A stretch of DNA of 64,000 nucleotides. Source: Berberis thunbergii (taxonomy: Eukaryota; Streptophyta; Magnoliopsida; Ranunculales; Berberidaceae). The notes beneath the pieces are model-generated. The model was not told the origin of the DNA and did not search any database. It saw only the letters and a list, made by a program, of their open reading frames with translations. The translations under genes were made by a program, and so were the position numbers. Numbering within the stretch: the first letter of the stretch is position 1; the number at the start of each line of letters is the position of its first letter. The DNA is taken from contig QNQO01006947.1 in assembly GCA_003290165.1 (NCBI GenBank), positions 248,001-312,000 on the forward strand. The letters run 5' to 3'. This document shows, in pieces, positions 10,840 to 22,828 of this stretch.

Positions 10840-11790
10840 AAAATGTTACGAGTAGAATTACAGCTCTGTTGAGTGCACAACTGTTGTTTGATAAAATTAC
10901 AGCTCTCTGTTGTTAGTATTAGTAATGGTAATAGTTTCACATTTTTAGGTGTTTCTGTGTGTTGGGTTTATTGAATATAAGAGAATATTGTTGTAGTTAT
11001 GATTTTAATGAAATGTTACTGTTCTCTGTTAAATGACTCTTTTCTTTGTTCATTAGGGCACTGTCCTACTTTCCTGAATTTATAATGTTTCGATTTTGCT
11101 TTGTTTCTCATTTGATTTAAGTATTGATACTTGGTAGCCCAAGTTGGAAGTCATTTTGTTTGACTGAAATGATGCGAGTTAGGTTGCTAACTTGTAAAAG
11201 ACAATTGGGATTGAAGAAGGTTGTATATATGATTCCATGTTGGATGTATAGTGAATGGCTCTATTATGCAGGAAGTGTTCTTCTCTAAGCCAGCGATATG
11301 AGTTTAAAACTTGCTAATTCAGGTTTGCATACATCTTGTGGATGAATAGAAAACAGCCATCTTCTAGAATTAAAGAAAGGTTGGTGATTCCACAACACCA
11401 CGCATTTTCACCTGATTGATGAATCAGCTACTCAAATCATAAAATCCGAAAATCTGTTTTGTTGTTGATATATGATATATTGAGTACATTGATTGATGGA
11501 TAAGAAGATTGTTTGCAGTTGATAAATTGCTAATCTCTCCAAAAGCTCGACTATCTTTCTAGAACATAAATTCTACAAACCGGGGGGAGATGACTTAGAA
11601 GTTTATTTGATTACCAAACTCTCTCCCTTAGCGCAATTGAGACCAAGGATAAAGTGTGAATATCTGTGTTTGGCTCCTTTTCTCCCAGTCCCACTGTAAA
11701 AGTTTTGCGTAGCTCACTCCCTTAAGCATTTTTATTTTATTTTTCAGAAATTTGTTTATCTAAAACTGCAACCAAACAGACCCAAAATTC
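10840..11790. other. 3' region of the MADS-like gene and intergenic DNA
   Basis: Downstream of the stop the DNA is AT-rich with TTTATTGAATATAAG near 10965, a possible polyadenylation region. I recognise no further gene, repeat or RNA in this stretch. Confidence 0.35.
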
Positions 11791-12175
11791 AACGTTTTGG
11801 TGCAACAGATTTTGCTCACAGCATCAGCAGGCAAAGGCAACTGGGGTATGGCGGGATGTTTCACAATGAGAATAGCAGCTTATACTGGAAATATCATATA
11901 GTGATTTAATGGTTGTGAGTGTAGAGGCTCTAAGAATAGGATTAAAATGTCGTAAAGACCACCTACCATCAATGTGCTAATCGTGGTATTTAGTATTCGG
12001 AAAGGTTGAGCAAACCATTTGATGAGATGATGAAATTATTCCAAAGCTTTAAAGAGTGAGTAATTTGACAGATCAGCGAGAAGGTAAATGTAATTGCAAT
12101 TAAAGTTAGCAGAGACAGAGCTGGGAATTGTAACGCAAGGATTGCTTGTTTAAATGACATGAAAAGTTTTGAGTA
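11791..12175 (+). pseudogene. Decayed RNase H-like gene copy (copy C)
   Basis: The nucleotide sequence is clearly related to 14215-14589 and 45480-45890: TCACAGCATCAGCAGGC, TATGGCGGGATGTTTCACAATGAG, GTGTAGAGGCTCTAAGAATAGGATTAAAATG, AGATCAGCGAGAAGGTAAATG. The reading frame has many stops and a 40-60 bp deletion relative to the other copies. What it encoded was a plant RNase H-like (RVT_3-type) domain. It is the oldest of the three copies by eye. The minus-strand ORF at 11990-12184 is a shadow. Confidence 0.75.
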
Positions 12176-12185
12176 CAATGGCACA

Positions 12186-13259
12186 TATACAACACATAAT
12201 ATTGTTTAATGAAGTATTGACAGTGTGAGCATGCATGAGCTATTTACATAAGAAATCTGTTGAAGTGAATTCCTTTGATGTAGTATTTCTTAAGCATGTA
12301 AATTGATATATGGAAAGTTGAACAAACACCAGTTATCATTGGAATTAACGAAAGCTTAACATGAGCTTGCAATCACAGTTGGAAGTTGACAAGATGATTG
12401 GGTTATGTTTGATAAAAATACTTAAACTCAGAGCTGATGGATTATCATTCTATCTCCAGTATTTTTTATTTAGATGCTTTAATGATTTCCGCTTTCAATC
12501 TATTCCAATATACCGATCTCAGATGTGAAGCAGAGAAGAGTTCCATTAGAAGATGATGAAACGGATGTGGTGCAGCAAACATGAAAGACTTCTCCGACAA
12601 TTTTGGCATTAAATCATGTGTTCTTTACACAGATAACAAGAACCACTCTTCTTCTTGTTTGATTTCTTCTAGCCCTGAAGATCAAGAAAAGAGTTTGTCT
12701 ATGATGGAGAAGTCAAGTAAGTGTACTTTCCAAAAAAAAAAGTCAAGTGTTTCTTCCTTCTCCTGCATCAAATGATGAAGACGATCATTGTAAAATACCA
12801 GTTTGTTTACTTGTTTTTTATGCCAACTGGATCCATCGGGTGCTACTTGTTGAGTTTGAAATGACTGATACTTGATAAATCAAAGCACTATTTTGAAGGT
12901 TCTATATCAGGTCTAACGCTTTCCTGAGTTGTTAATCCATATTTCAGGGCATTGGGAAAACAGCAAGTCTAAGTAGCTGGACCAAAGCTTCGCATTGGTA
13001 GAAAGCTAAGTGTGGATAACACATTTTTTGGATTACCAAATAAGTTGCTAATAGCTACCAAGTTAAAACGTTTAGTTTTTGGTGAATGAGGAAGGAAGGT
13101 GATGGTGTGTCTGATGTTGGTGGTGCAAGAAATTTTCTATTGGTGGTGGACATCGTCAGCATAAATTCTTAACGAAAAGCAAAACATTGATGGTGGACAT
13201 CATCAGCATAAATCCTTAACAAAAAGCAAAACAAGTAATAGTTTGAAGGAACTTTCTTT
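12186..13259. other. Intergenic, with a possible MADS-like fragment at 12563-12775
   Basis: The only hint of coding sequence is a plus-strand frame at about 12563-12775. It reads MKDFSDNFGIKSCVLYTDN and then SSPEDQEKSLSMMEK, which follows the same order of residues as LSEDFGVDVCLVCYDPN and WPEDSQKLKSVIE in the gene at 10162. It may be a decayed duplicate of that gene. Similarity is weak and may be chance. A short direct repeat (GGTGGACATCATCAGCATAA) occurs near 13145 and 13190. The rest shows nothing I can name. Confidence 0.3.
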
Positions 13260-13854
13260 TGGATTAAACAGGAGTTTGAGTGTGAGTTGGACTTAAGTCA
13301 AGCACATGAATGTGAGTTGAAAATCATGCCTACGACAAATTTGATTTTGAAGATACTCGTAGGAATCCGTTTGCTGAGATGAATTGGCATTTTTCAATTT
13401 GTCTCCTGATATCAACATGGAGGCTTTATTGACCAGTATAATTCATTGAACTTATTTCTTCCCACAAGTTATATATTTTTCGTCCTTCTGTTTACCAGTT
13501 ATCATGGTCATTAATTTCATAGAAACAATTTCTTCTTTTCATTTTTTTTTTTTTTTGGAGATGGAACATAAACGAGATTGAAGATATGAAAGAAGGCATT
13601 ATTATAAGCTACCACAAAGACGAAGTTGATTTTAATGAATATTATTCCTCCAACAAAATGAATCCCCCCCACTTACCCTTCAATATATGTAGAAACCCAT
13701 CTTACTCATTATAAACTCCAATATCATTTCTTGAATACTAAGTTAAGATACTTTTCTGTTGTTTTATATTTACAGTCGGAGCTGTGCCTTTTGAAGGATA
13801 CTTTAGTGGTGATTGGTCATGGTATTTCTTTGAGTTTCGTTGTCAACATATAAT

Positions 13855-14163
13855 CACTACACCAAATTAGCACTTTTGTAACAATTCTCAAAACAGTATC
13901 ACTTTTGAGATGTTACAATTCATCAAACAATTTCAAGTCAAACTAAATTTAGCCAAAAAAAATGAAAAATAGTAACAAAAAAAAATGATACAATAAGTTG
14001 GATCACCATGAATAGTATCACTTTTATAACCATACTCTTCATGGTGATACAATCATTGTATCATTTTGTTTGTGAAAATGTGTAAAATTGTTAGGTGAAT
14101 TGTTACACTTCAAAAGTGATACTGTTTTGAGGGTTGTTACAAAAATATCAATTTGGTGTAGTG
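13855..14163. mobile_element. CACTA-type MITE, 309 bp, TSD AAT
   Basis: The ends are CACTACACCAAATT and, inverted, CACTACACCAAATT. They are flanked by the 3-bp duplication AAT (13852-13854, 14164-14166). Paralogous copy B reads straight through at this site (ATATGTATAATTCATC near 45436), which is a natural empty site. The interior has near-palindromic AGTGATACTGTTTTGAG-type arms. Confidence 0.9.
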
Positions 14164-14589
14164 AATTCATTGAAGGTCATGCTGCCTGCCTTATACTGAT
14201 TGGGTGAAGCTAAACTTTGGTGCCAAAGATTCTGATCATAGCATCAGCAGCCAAGTGGGTTATGGTGGGATATTTCACAATGAGCACAAGGAGTGTCTAG
14301 CATCTTACACTAGCAATATTTTCCATGCGATTCGAAGGATGCAAGTATGGAGGCTCTCAGAGTCCGATTAAAATGCCTTCAAGAGCACTTACCTTAGTTG
14401 CAAAGTTGGTTATAGAGGTAGACAATTTTAAAGTCATCAAATGGGCTAATAGTGGTATAAAGCTTTCTGAAAGATTGAACGAACCATTTGAAGAGATCAT
14501 GGAATTGTTGCAAAGCCTTGATGAGTGTGTCATTTGGCAGATCAGCGAAAAGGCAAATGCAATGGCAATTGAGTTAGCAGAGAAGGGAG

Positions 14590-15044
14590 TGTTGTATTAA
14601 ATCATACGCTTAAGACTCTAGTTGATTCAATGGAAATAAGAAGAACAGAAACATACCGGATCGATCCATAGCGATTTCCCCGTTGATTGTGATGAGTTTG
14701 GATTGTTTGGATCTTCCGATTGATTCAAGCGTTTTCCCTTAGATCTCTGTTGAGAGGATACAGAAAATAATTCCAAAGTTTTGTTCTTTCTACGCATACG
14801 CTCAATCGGGGACCCATCCTATTTATAATGTCCATAAGTCACAACCCTTCAAATTACGGGCTGTGAATTTCCAATTCTGCCCCTCATTGAATTAGAAATT
14901 ACATCCTTATTTACACCATGTTATTTATTAATACCTTATAGTCCAATACCCCTATTAGATCACATATTTAAATGGACTACACTTTAAGATAGCAATACAC
15001 GTTATATTACATATGTGTGCCCACATTATTGGATTTGTCCAACA
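14590..15044 (-). repeat. Copia 3' LTR
   Basis: 455 bp, read identical to the LTR at 20801-21255. In the element's orientation it is the 3' LTR, preceded by the polypurine tract at 15045-15060. Confidence 0.95.
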
Positions 15045-15060
15045 ATCTCCCACTTGGGCC
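15045..15060 (-). other. Copia polypurine tract
   Basis: On the minus strand this reads GGCCCAAGTGGGAGAT immediately before the 3' LTR. It is the expected primer for plus-strand DNA synthesis. Confidence 0.75.
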
Positions 15061-15437
15061 ACATATGTTACCGTTAATGTGTATAACCGTATGAGCTCAA
15101 AACTTGCTATCACAAGTAAAGGTATTTCGAAACAATCTCGTCCGTTGACTATATTGATATAGGATTAAAGCGATTTGCGTCACAAGTAGCGTAACGAAAT
15201 CCATCAATAGTCACATATACCAATATAATCAAATGACATAGATCAACATGGATGTAGAGCATGGAAATTACATGTGATGTGATCCAAACATGTCTATTTC
15301 CAACCGGTCCAACTTTAATCTTTAATGAGATCAAACATATAATAAACAGACAATTGACTGAAGACTTTATTTCTGCAGAAAATACTAAATTACACCAATG
15401 TGTCCAAAAAATTCACCATAGAACAACAAAACTCCCA

Positions 15438-16260
15438 CTAAACCATGATATCCTCATGTGACATAACACCCATATGAGCGGTGTGCTCATGAAAGACTTT
15501 GGGTGGTAATCCCTTAGTAAGCGGATCCGCAATCATGGAGTGTGTCCCAATATGCTCTATGAAAATCTGTTTATTCTCTACTCTCTCCTTCACAACCAGG
15601 AACTTTATGTCAATATGATTTGACCTAGACGAGCTCCTGTTGTTGTTGGCATATAAAACTGCTGACTTATTGTCACAATATAACTTTAGTGGTCTTTCTA
15701 TGTCATTCAAAATGCGCAGCCCAGTGACAAAATAACGCAGCCATAATCCGTGGTTGGAGGCCTCAAAACACGCCACATATTCTGCTTCCATGGTGGAAGA
15801 AGCTATGAGTGTCTGTTTAGCACTTCTCCAAGAAATAGCTCCTCCAGCTAACAGATAAATGTAGCCTGATGTAGATTTTCTACTATCTTGGCATCCAGCA
15901 AAATCAGAATCAGCATACCCTATGATCTCCAACTGATCTGATCTCTTGTATGTGAGCATGTAATCCTTAGTTCTCTGTAAATATCTCATAACCCGTTTAG
16001 CTGCTTTCCAGTGACTCATCCCAGGGTTATCCAAATATCTGCCAAGCATTCCAACAATGAATGCTATGTCTGGACGTGTACATACTTGAGCATACATAAG
16101 ACTCCCAACAGCGGATGCATAGGGGATCTTTTGCATCTCTACAACTTCAAGTTTAGTCTTAGGACACTGTTTAAGACTGAATTTATCTCCTTTAGATATA
16201 GGGGTATCTCCTGGTTTACAATCTTGCATGCCAAACCTTTTAAGCACTTTTCTATATAGC
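15438..16260 (-). pseudogene. Copia pol 3' part: end of reverse transcriptase and RNase H
   Basis: The frame carries the end of the RT region and an RNase H domain with SADSDFAGC-like (YADSDFAGCQ), STSGYIYLLAG and SSTMEAEYVA motifs, then LWLRYF, LYCDNKSA and HIDIKFLVV, all typical of Copia RNase H. It continues the pol frame after a one-base shift at about 16245-16255 and ends with a stop at 15438. The minus strand is coding. The frame itself is open and little decayed. Confidence 0.85.
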
Positions 16261-19135
16261 CCTTTTGTGATAATTCAAGAATACCCCGAAAACGATCCCG
16301 GTATATCTGAATCCCTAAGACAAAAGAAGCTTCACCAAGATCTTTCATTTCAAATTTCTTTGATAGAAATCTCTTGGTTTCGTGCAACATGTCTATATTA
16401 TTAGTGGCAAGCAATATGTCATCAACATACAAAACCAAGAAGATATGCTTACTCCCACTGAACTTATGATACACACAGTTATCAACAACATTTGTCTTAA
16501 AACCAAACGAGACAATTACTTGATGAAATTTGTAGTACCATTGACGGGAAGCTTGCTTGAGCCCATAGATGGATTTCTTTAGTCTGCAAACCATATTCTT
16601 TGGGTCTCCAGACACAAAGTTTTCTGGTTGCACCATATAAATTGTTTCATCAATGTCGCCATTGAGAAATGCTGTTTTAACATCCATCTGATGCAACTCA
16701 AAGTCAAAATGTGCAACAAGAGCCATGATTGTCCTAAATGAGTCTTTCTTTGACACTGGAGAGAAAGTCTCTTTATAGTCGATGCCTTCCTTTTGAGTGA
16801 AGCCTTTAGCTACAAGACGAGCTTTATACCTTTCCACATTACCTTTTGAGTCCTTCTTGGTTTTGAATATCCATTTACAACCAATAGGCTTTGTATTTTC
16901 AGGTAATGGGACAAGATCCCAAACTTGATTGTCTTGCATAGACTTGTACTCCTCATTCATAGCATCTATCCACTTTTGAGAGTTAGAATCCTGCATGGCT
17001 TGATGGAAGTTGATTGGATCATTTTCCACCAATCCATCATTTTCCTCATGTTCTTCGAGAAATACCATATAATCATCCGGAATTGCTCTTCTCTTTTCTC
17101 TCGTGGATCTCCTTAATGGCATTTGATCTTGAGGTTGTTGAGTTTGTTCTTCTGGAATATTTAATTCAATTGGAGCAGGGAGTAGTTCAACATTGTCCTG
17201 TTGAGGTTCTAGATCTGCTTCTTGATCAATGACAGGTAGTGAAACATGTACATTGTCAACAACAGTAGTAGGAGTCGAAATTGATTCCTCCTCAAAGACA
17301 ATGTCTCGTACCTGATTTCTCCCCCCAAACTCGACATCCTCAAAAAATGTTGCTGTCCCCGTTTCAAAAATGGACTTAATAGTGGGATTATAGAACTTGT
17401 AGCCCCTAGATCGCTCAGAGTAGCCAATGAAGTAGCTGCTCACTGTTTTGGAGTCCAATTTCTTTTCATTCGGCCGATAAGGCCTTGCTTCAGCTGGACA
17501 TCTCCAAATGTGAAAATGCTTTAGACTAGGTTTTCTACCTGTCCAAAGTTCATAAGGTGTTTTGGCAGCCGCTTTAGTTGGTACTCTATTAAGGATGTAA
17601 GCTGCAGTCTTTAGTGCTTCTCCCCAGAGTGATTCAGGTAATGTAGAATGACTGATCATACTCCTTACCATGTCCTTAAGAGTTCGGTTTCGTCTTTCAG
17701 CTACACCATTCATGCTAGGTGATCCCGGCATGGTGTACTGTGGGACGATTCCACATTCCTCTAGGAATTTAGCAAATGGTCCTGGACGTTGTTCACCGGA
17801 ACCGTCATATCTGCCGTAATACTCACCACCACGGTCAGACCTGACACTTTTAATTCGTTTGTTGAGTTGGTTCTCAACCTCAGCTTTGAAAGCTTTGAAC
17901 ATATCCAGTGACTCAGATTTCTCATAAATGAGATATAGGTACCCATAGCGTGAGTAATCGTCTATGAATGATATAAAATATTGTTGACCATTCCAAGAAG
18001 CCGAAGGGAATGGTCCACAAATATCTGTGTGGATCAATTCTAAGACGTCTGAAGTTCTGTTTGCACCTAATCTCTTTTGTTTGGTCTGTTTTCCCTTGAT
18101 GCACTCAATACAGACATCAAAGTCTGAAAAATCAAGAGAATCTATTATGCCATCTGACACAAGTCTCTCTATTCTCGTTTTCGAGATATGTCCTAAACGT
18201 TTGTGCCATAGTTTTGATGAATTTCCTTCATTTAGCTTACGCTTAGTACCACGTGATTCCACATGCAAGGTTACATTATATGAGGCAATAGTATCAAGAA
18301 GATATAGGTTATCAAATGTGCTTAATGAACCAGTACCAATAATATTGGAATTTAATGAAAGACTAAATTGATTATTTCCAAATGAACAACAATATCCAAA
18401 TTTGTCCAACAAGGAAATAGAAACCAAATTCCGTCTAAATGACGGTACTACAAAAGTGTCTTTCAGTTCCAAATAACAACCAGTCCCTAAGAGTAACCTA
18501 AAGTTTCCTATTGCTTCCACTTCTACCGATTTTCCATCGCCCACGAAGATGCGTCTTTCAGCATCACTTGGCTTTCGGTAGCTCAGACAACCCTGCATAG
18601 AAACACTTATGTGAGTAGTAGCACCAGAATCTAACCACCAAGTGTTTCGAGGTACTGAAGCTAAATTAACCTCAGAACAGACCAAAGCAAGAAACATACC
18701 CTTTTTAACGCGCCAAGCGTGATACTTGGTACATTCCTTCTTTACATGTCCAGGTTTCTTACAAAAGAAACAACCCTCATTTCCTTTCTGTTTCTTTTGT
18801 GCTGGACCCTTAGCAGCTTCATAATCCTTCTTTCGTTTTGTGCCCTTATCTTTAGAGGTGCTTGCAAAATGAACACTTTCTGTTCTGTCTTGCTTCAACC
18901 TGTCTTCCTCTTGTACACAGTAAGAAATGAGCTCATTAAGAGTCCATTTCTCCTTCTGACAGTTGTAACTGACCTTAAACTGACTGTACTGTGGAGGAAG
19001 TGATATTAAAACTAAATGCACGAGTAAGTCCTCAGACAACTCAAGCTTCAGTGCTTTAAGTTTTGAAGCAAGATGAGACATCTCCATGATGTACTCTCTA
19101 ATGTTTCCTTTGCCTTTATACTTTAATGAAATCAA
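16139..19135 (-). pseudogene. Copia gag-pol: zinc knuckle, protease, integrase and reverse transcriptase
   Basis: A 998-codon open frame shows in order: a CCHC zinc knuckle ([14 protein letters not shown], residues 122-135), the aspartic protease site [10 protein letters not shown] (about 166-175), the integrase zinc-binding and core regions ([21 protein letters not shown]), and the reverse transcriptase ([16 protein letters not shown], and the catalytic YVDD at 16418-16429). The frame starts after a one-base shift relative to gag and leaves the true frame at about 16250, where the last 20 codons are out of frame. The protein therefore cannot be made in full from this copy without frameshifting. 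Confidence 0.9.
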
Positions 19136-19140
19136 GCTAG

Positions 19141-19491
19141 CTAAAAGTGTGCTTGTTTCAGCCTTATCGTTTTTAGCAAAACGCTTTTCAAGTTCAGAAG
19201 GAACTCACTGGCATTGGTCACCCCTGCGGATATTGCACCCCTAAAGGCTTCTGGAATACCTCGCTTTATGAGCATGAGACTCATGCGATTGGAGCGTTCC
19301 CACTTCTCGAAGTATTTCCTGGCATCAGGAGTACTTACATCTGTAAGAGGAGCGGGTAGCTCAATCCTTAAGGCAAGATCCAGATCCATACATCCAAGAA
19401 CGATTAACACGTTCTCTTTCCAGTCCTTGAAGTTTGTCCCATTAAGCATGGGAATATTATTTACACCAGCAGATATACTAGTAGCAGACAT
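19141..19491 (-). pseudogene. Copia gag N-terminal part
   Basis: The frame begins MSATSISAGVNNIPMLNGTN, followed by FKDWKENVLIVLGCMDLD, the usual Copia gag start (capsid-like UBN2 type). About 100 residues in, at roughly 19190-19200, the frame shifts by one base and stops. The correct continuation is open in the next frame and joins the 998-codon frame. No other damage is obvious. It lies 1.3 kb downstream of the 5' LTR in the element's orientation. Confidence 0.85.
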
Positions 19492-19499
19492 ATTAGCTG

Positions 19500-20786
19500 T
19501 ACAGAGAATAAATTACATAAATAACATATTCACGTCATTATTCAATTGCATAAACTTTTAAATTCATACAATAGGTAAATAAAAACCCATATTAAGATAC
19601 CTAACACAGGATTGTTATTTAGTCTTTGGACAGAAATATCAATCTGTAAGTGGTACTCTTCGTACAAAATGAAACCGGCCTAATATTATGCCTTTCTTTG
19701 GACTGACATAATAAAAGCATGGTAAAGTAAACTTTATCACATATTTAAGACTAGGGACTATCCGGTCAAAACAATCTTCCTTTGGGCCGATTGTTTCACA
19801 TGGAAGTAGCATGCTCACTTATTTAAAATCAACCAATATTTTCTAATAGTGGTTGCTTTGGCAACATATTAGTTAAATGGTGTAAATTTTAAATAAGGAA
19901 CACAATAGTGATACATGAAACCAAAATTATATTCTATGTATAAATAAAATATAGCCATTAATACAATTAAAACATGGGTCTAAATAAAATATAGCCACAT
20001 TACATAGGTCCCAACACTTTAAAACAATATTACCAACAGCAACAGGCCCAATAGGTGAACAGTCACAAGGCCCGTGAACAGTCACTATACAAGCCCAACA
20101 TTCGCCAGGCCCAACAGTGAATAGTTGCGGTCAATGGTGAACAGTCGCGGTCAATGTGAACAGTAATTTTTTTAAAAATTGCATAATCGTAGATACTGTT
20201 CACTGTAACAGTGAAATCGTTTTTTTTTACTATTCACTGTTCGCCGTTTACTATTCACTGTAACACGTATCACTGTTCACCGTAACGGTGTCACTGTTCA
20301 CCGTAACGTTGTCACTGTTCACGAAATAGCAAACTCTGTTCACGAAATCGTAAACACTGTTCACTGTAACAGTAAAACCGGATTTTTTTTTTTTTTTTTT
20401 TTTTTTAATACATCTATTTTACCTTGATCCAAATTGTAATCTATTTCAATAGGAAATACAATTACACTCACAATGAAACAGTGAATACAATTGTCATGAA
20501 TACATATCACTGTAGGTCCAGATCATGCTATATCAATCACTGTATTAATACATAATCCATAATCACTGTATTCATGCTATTCATATGAATCTATAATCAT
20601 GTCTTTATAATCATGTCCAAATACATAAACTATATGAATCTATAATCATAAATAACATATAGTATTCAATTGCCTTGATATTATATGAATGTATATATAT
20701 CACTGTATGAATCTATATATCACTGTATGAAACAAATAATCACTGTATGTTTTCCTTTATAATTTCACATGAAATCAACAAGAGTT
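19500..20786 (-). other. Copia 5' leader with CACTGTTCAC repeats
   Basis: This 1.3-kb untranslated leader lies between the PBS and gag. At 20050-20370 it contains many copies of CACTGTTCAC and CCGTAACGGTGTCACTG-type units. A poly-T stretch lies at about 20384-20406. Another cluster of ATCACTGTATGAATC repeats lies at 20690-20745. No ORF is present. The repeats may contribute to packaging or dimerisation signals, but this is inference. Confidence 0.6.
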
Positions 20787-20798
20787 GCTCTGATACCA
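20787..20798 (-). other. Copia primer-binding site (initiator tRNA-Met)
   Basis: The minus strand reads TGGTATCAGAGC two bases inside the 5' LTR. This is the standard Copia PBS complementary to the 3' end of initiator tRNA-Met. Confidence 0.9.
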
Positions 20799-20800
20799 AT

Positions 20801-21255
20801 TGTTGTATTAAATCATACGCTTAAGACTCTAGTTGATTCAATGGAAATAAGAAGAACAGAAACATACCGGATCGATCCATAGCGATTTCCCCGTTGATTG
20901 TGATGAGTTTGGATTGTTTGGATCTTCCGATTGATTCAAGCGTTTTCCCTTAGATCTCTGTTGAGAGGATACAGAAAATAATTCCAAAGTTTTGTTCTTT
21001 CTACGCATACGCTCAATCGGGGACCCATCCTATTTATAATGTCCATAAGTCACAACCCTTCAAATTACGGGCTGTGAATTTCCAATTCTGCCCCTCATTG
21101 AATTAGAAATTACATCCTTATTTACACCATGTTATTTATTAATACCTTATAGTCCAATACCCCTATTAGATCACATATTTAAATGGACTACACTTTAAGA
21201 TAGCAATACACGTTATATTACATATGTGTGCCCACATTATTGGATTTGTCCAACA
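20801..21255 (-). repeat. Copia 5' LTR
   Basis: 455 bp, read identical to 14590-15044. A TATA-like ATTATAAATA lies on the minus strand at 21031-21040 and is the probable promoter of the element. Confidence 0.95.
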
Positions 21256-21394
21256 GGGAGATGCTACACTCTGTAACACAATGATTGACTTATTTGGATA
21301 CATGGAAATCAAGAACAGACATAATGAAATCCTAAGCATGTATCCGCCACTCGGATCAGAAATCATGCAAACTAAAGCACGTACGGAAAATTGA

Positions 21395-22793
21395 ATCAAT
21401 TCATAGTGATTTGATCTATGTTAATGATCTATGGTGTGTTTAACATTTTTTTTATTCTTTTTTCACTCGATATTGCTTAATTTGCTTAATGTCTATTCTC
21501 TGCAATCAAGATATAGATGGTGTTTGGATGAACAGAAACTATAAATCAATTCCATCCAAGTTATTGGTACCTACTATGCTATCATGATTCTTGGTAACTT
21601 AGGATCTTGGAAAGTTTTATGATAAACTTGTGTATCTTATCTTATTTGCTGATGTAGAATCTGAATGCATTCATAGTTGGCAATAACTTTTTATTTTTTA
21701 TTTTTTTTAAGCAAGCTGGGTTCTAAGGACTCCTCAACCATTATTAATGAAAAATAAAGATCTCTCAAATATAATCTCTCAAAAGGTAACGATTCGTTGT
21801 GAAACAATCACGAAGAATATCACAAAGAATGTTTAACGTAACCCAAGGACGTGGTCTCATTACTTTGACACTCAATCACTATCATTGGGTAAAGGCAATT
21901 CATGCTCTATTCATTTGAATGAAGTAATTTAAAAGTTACCCTTCTATTTCATTAGTTGGCCATAACTTGTGCAACATTTGCCAGTGGCTCCAATTTTTAG
22001 GAGTCAGGGGTGGGTTGTTCATTCTCCTCACCAATAGCATGATTTTTTCAGTTGGCCGCATTTACATACTTAGAATACACGTTATTGGGTTGAAATTAGA
22101 TTCATGATCTTCTTATCGACTATATTATTCTTCTTTAGGTTTTATCCCATAATACTTGAATGTACACCTCTTGCTGCAACAGAAACAAATGCAACAAAGG
22201 AAAAACAAAGTATTAATGCATGATCAAAACAAGTTTATATATGCAAATCTTTCAACAATATGATCACTACATCAAATGAAGTTTATAAGCAAAGGTTGAC
22301 TAGAGAAAGAAATAGGGTAAAGTATGCGAGTACGAGTCCCGGTCGAAGAATAAAGGTCAAGGTATAACACACAACATACACTATTACATATACTTGCACA
22401 TGTCTTTTGAATAATGTAACTTACAAAAATGAAATATACATAAAATAACAATTTTAATAAGAGAATTGTAGGTGTTACATCCAAGCTGCGCACGGTTCCA
22501 CAATAATGGGTCAACAAGCAAGTCTGGGAAGACCCACATTAGTGGCCAGCCCACACTTGTACAATAATAAGTCGCCCCCGATCATGGAACGTATTTTGGG
22601 AAATATTTTCCGTAGATATGTTAGTAGTAGTACGTAGTATCCTAAAGATATGCTTGTATTGGTTGAAGTAAACCGCCAATAGTAGTTTATTTCACCATAA
22701 ATCACAAGTTAAGTAGGATTAGGCAGACCTGCCAGGTTGCAGAAGATTGACACTTCAGTTAAAGTCGCAAGAAGGTAACTCTGATTGAAATAA

Positions 22794-22826
<33 letters not shown>

Positions 22827-22828
22827 AT
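21395..22828. other. Intergenic with an AAT microsatellite
   Basis: There is no recognisable gene. An (AAT)n microsatellite with one interruption lies at about 22785-22826, next to the inverted-repeat element. The short minus-strand ORFs show no domain. T-rich stretches occur near 21690. Confidence 0.4.

Larger units (their letters stand above)
14590..21255 (-). mobile_element. Young Ty1/Copia retrotransposon, 6666 bp, TSD GGGAG
   Basis: Two 455-bp LTRs (14590-15044 and 20801-21255) read identical by eye, begin TGTTG and end CAACA, and flank an internal region. The 5-bp duplication GGGAG lies at 14585-14589 and 21256-21260. Transcription is on the minus strand: the primer-binding site is beside the right LTR and the polypurine tract beside the left one. 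Gene order is gag, protease, integrase, reverse transcriptase, RNase H, the Copia order. Two single-base frameshifts (about 19195 and 16250) break the coding frame. Identical LTRs indicate a very recent insertion. The host sequence is the RNase H-like copy A. Confidence 0.95.
13260..21394 (+). pseudogene. SRR1/RNase H-like gene copy A, split by a MITE and a Copia element
   Basis: Three blocks of copy A are visible: 13260-13470 (remnant of an SRR1 C-terminal region, with GAATTGGCATTTTTCAATTTGTCTCC), 14195-14589 (RNase H-like domain: WVKLNFGAKDSDHS, GYGGIFHNE, then VIKWANSG and ANAMAIELAEKG) and 21256-21394 (its continuation after the Copia insertion, ending in a TGA). The CACTA MITE at 13855-14163 and the Copia element at 14590-21255 interrupt it. 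The frame shifts after LKCLQEHLP, so copy A is a pseudogene. Copy B at 40440-45890 has no insertion at either point. Confidence 0.7.

Noticed and set aside
14600..15460. Plus-strand ORFs around the left Copia LTR
   Set aside because: They are the antisense of the Copia LTR and pol, which is encoded on the minus strand.
22272..22705. Minus-strand ORFs of 64-81 codons
   Set aside because: No domain, no promoter, and low-complexity hydrophobic composition.
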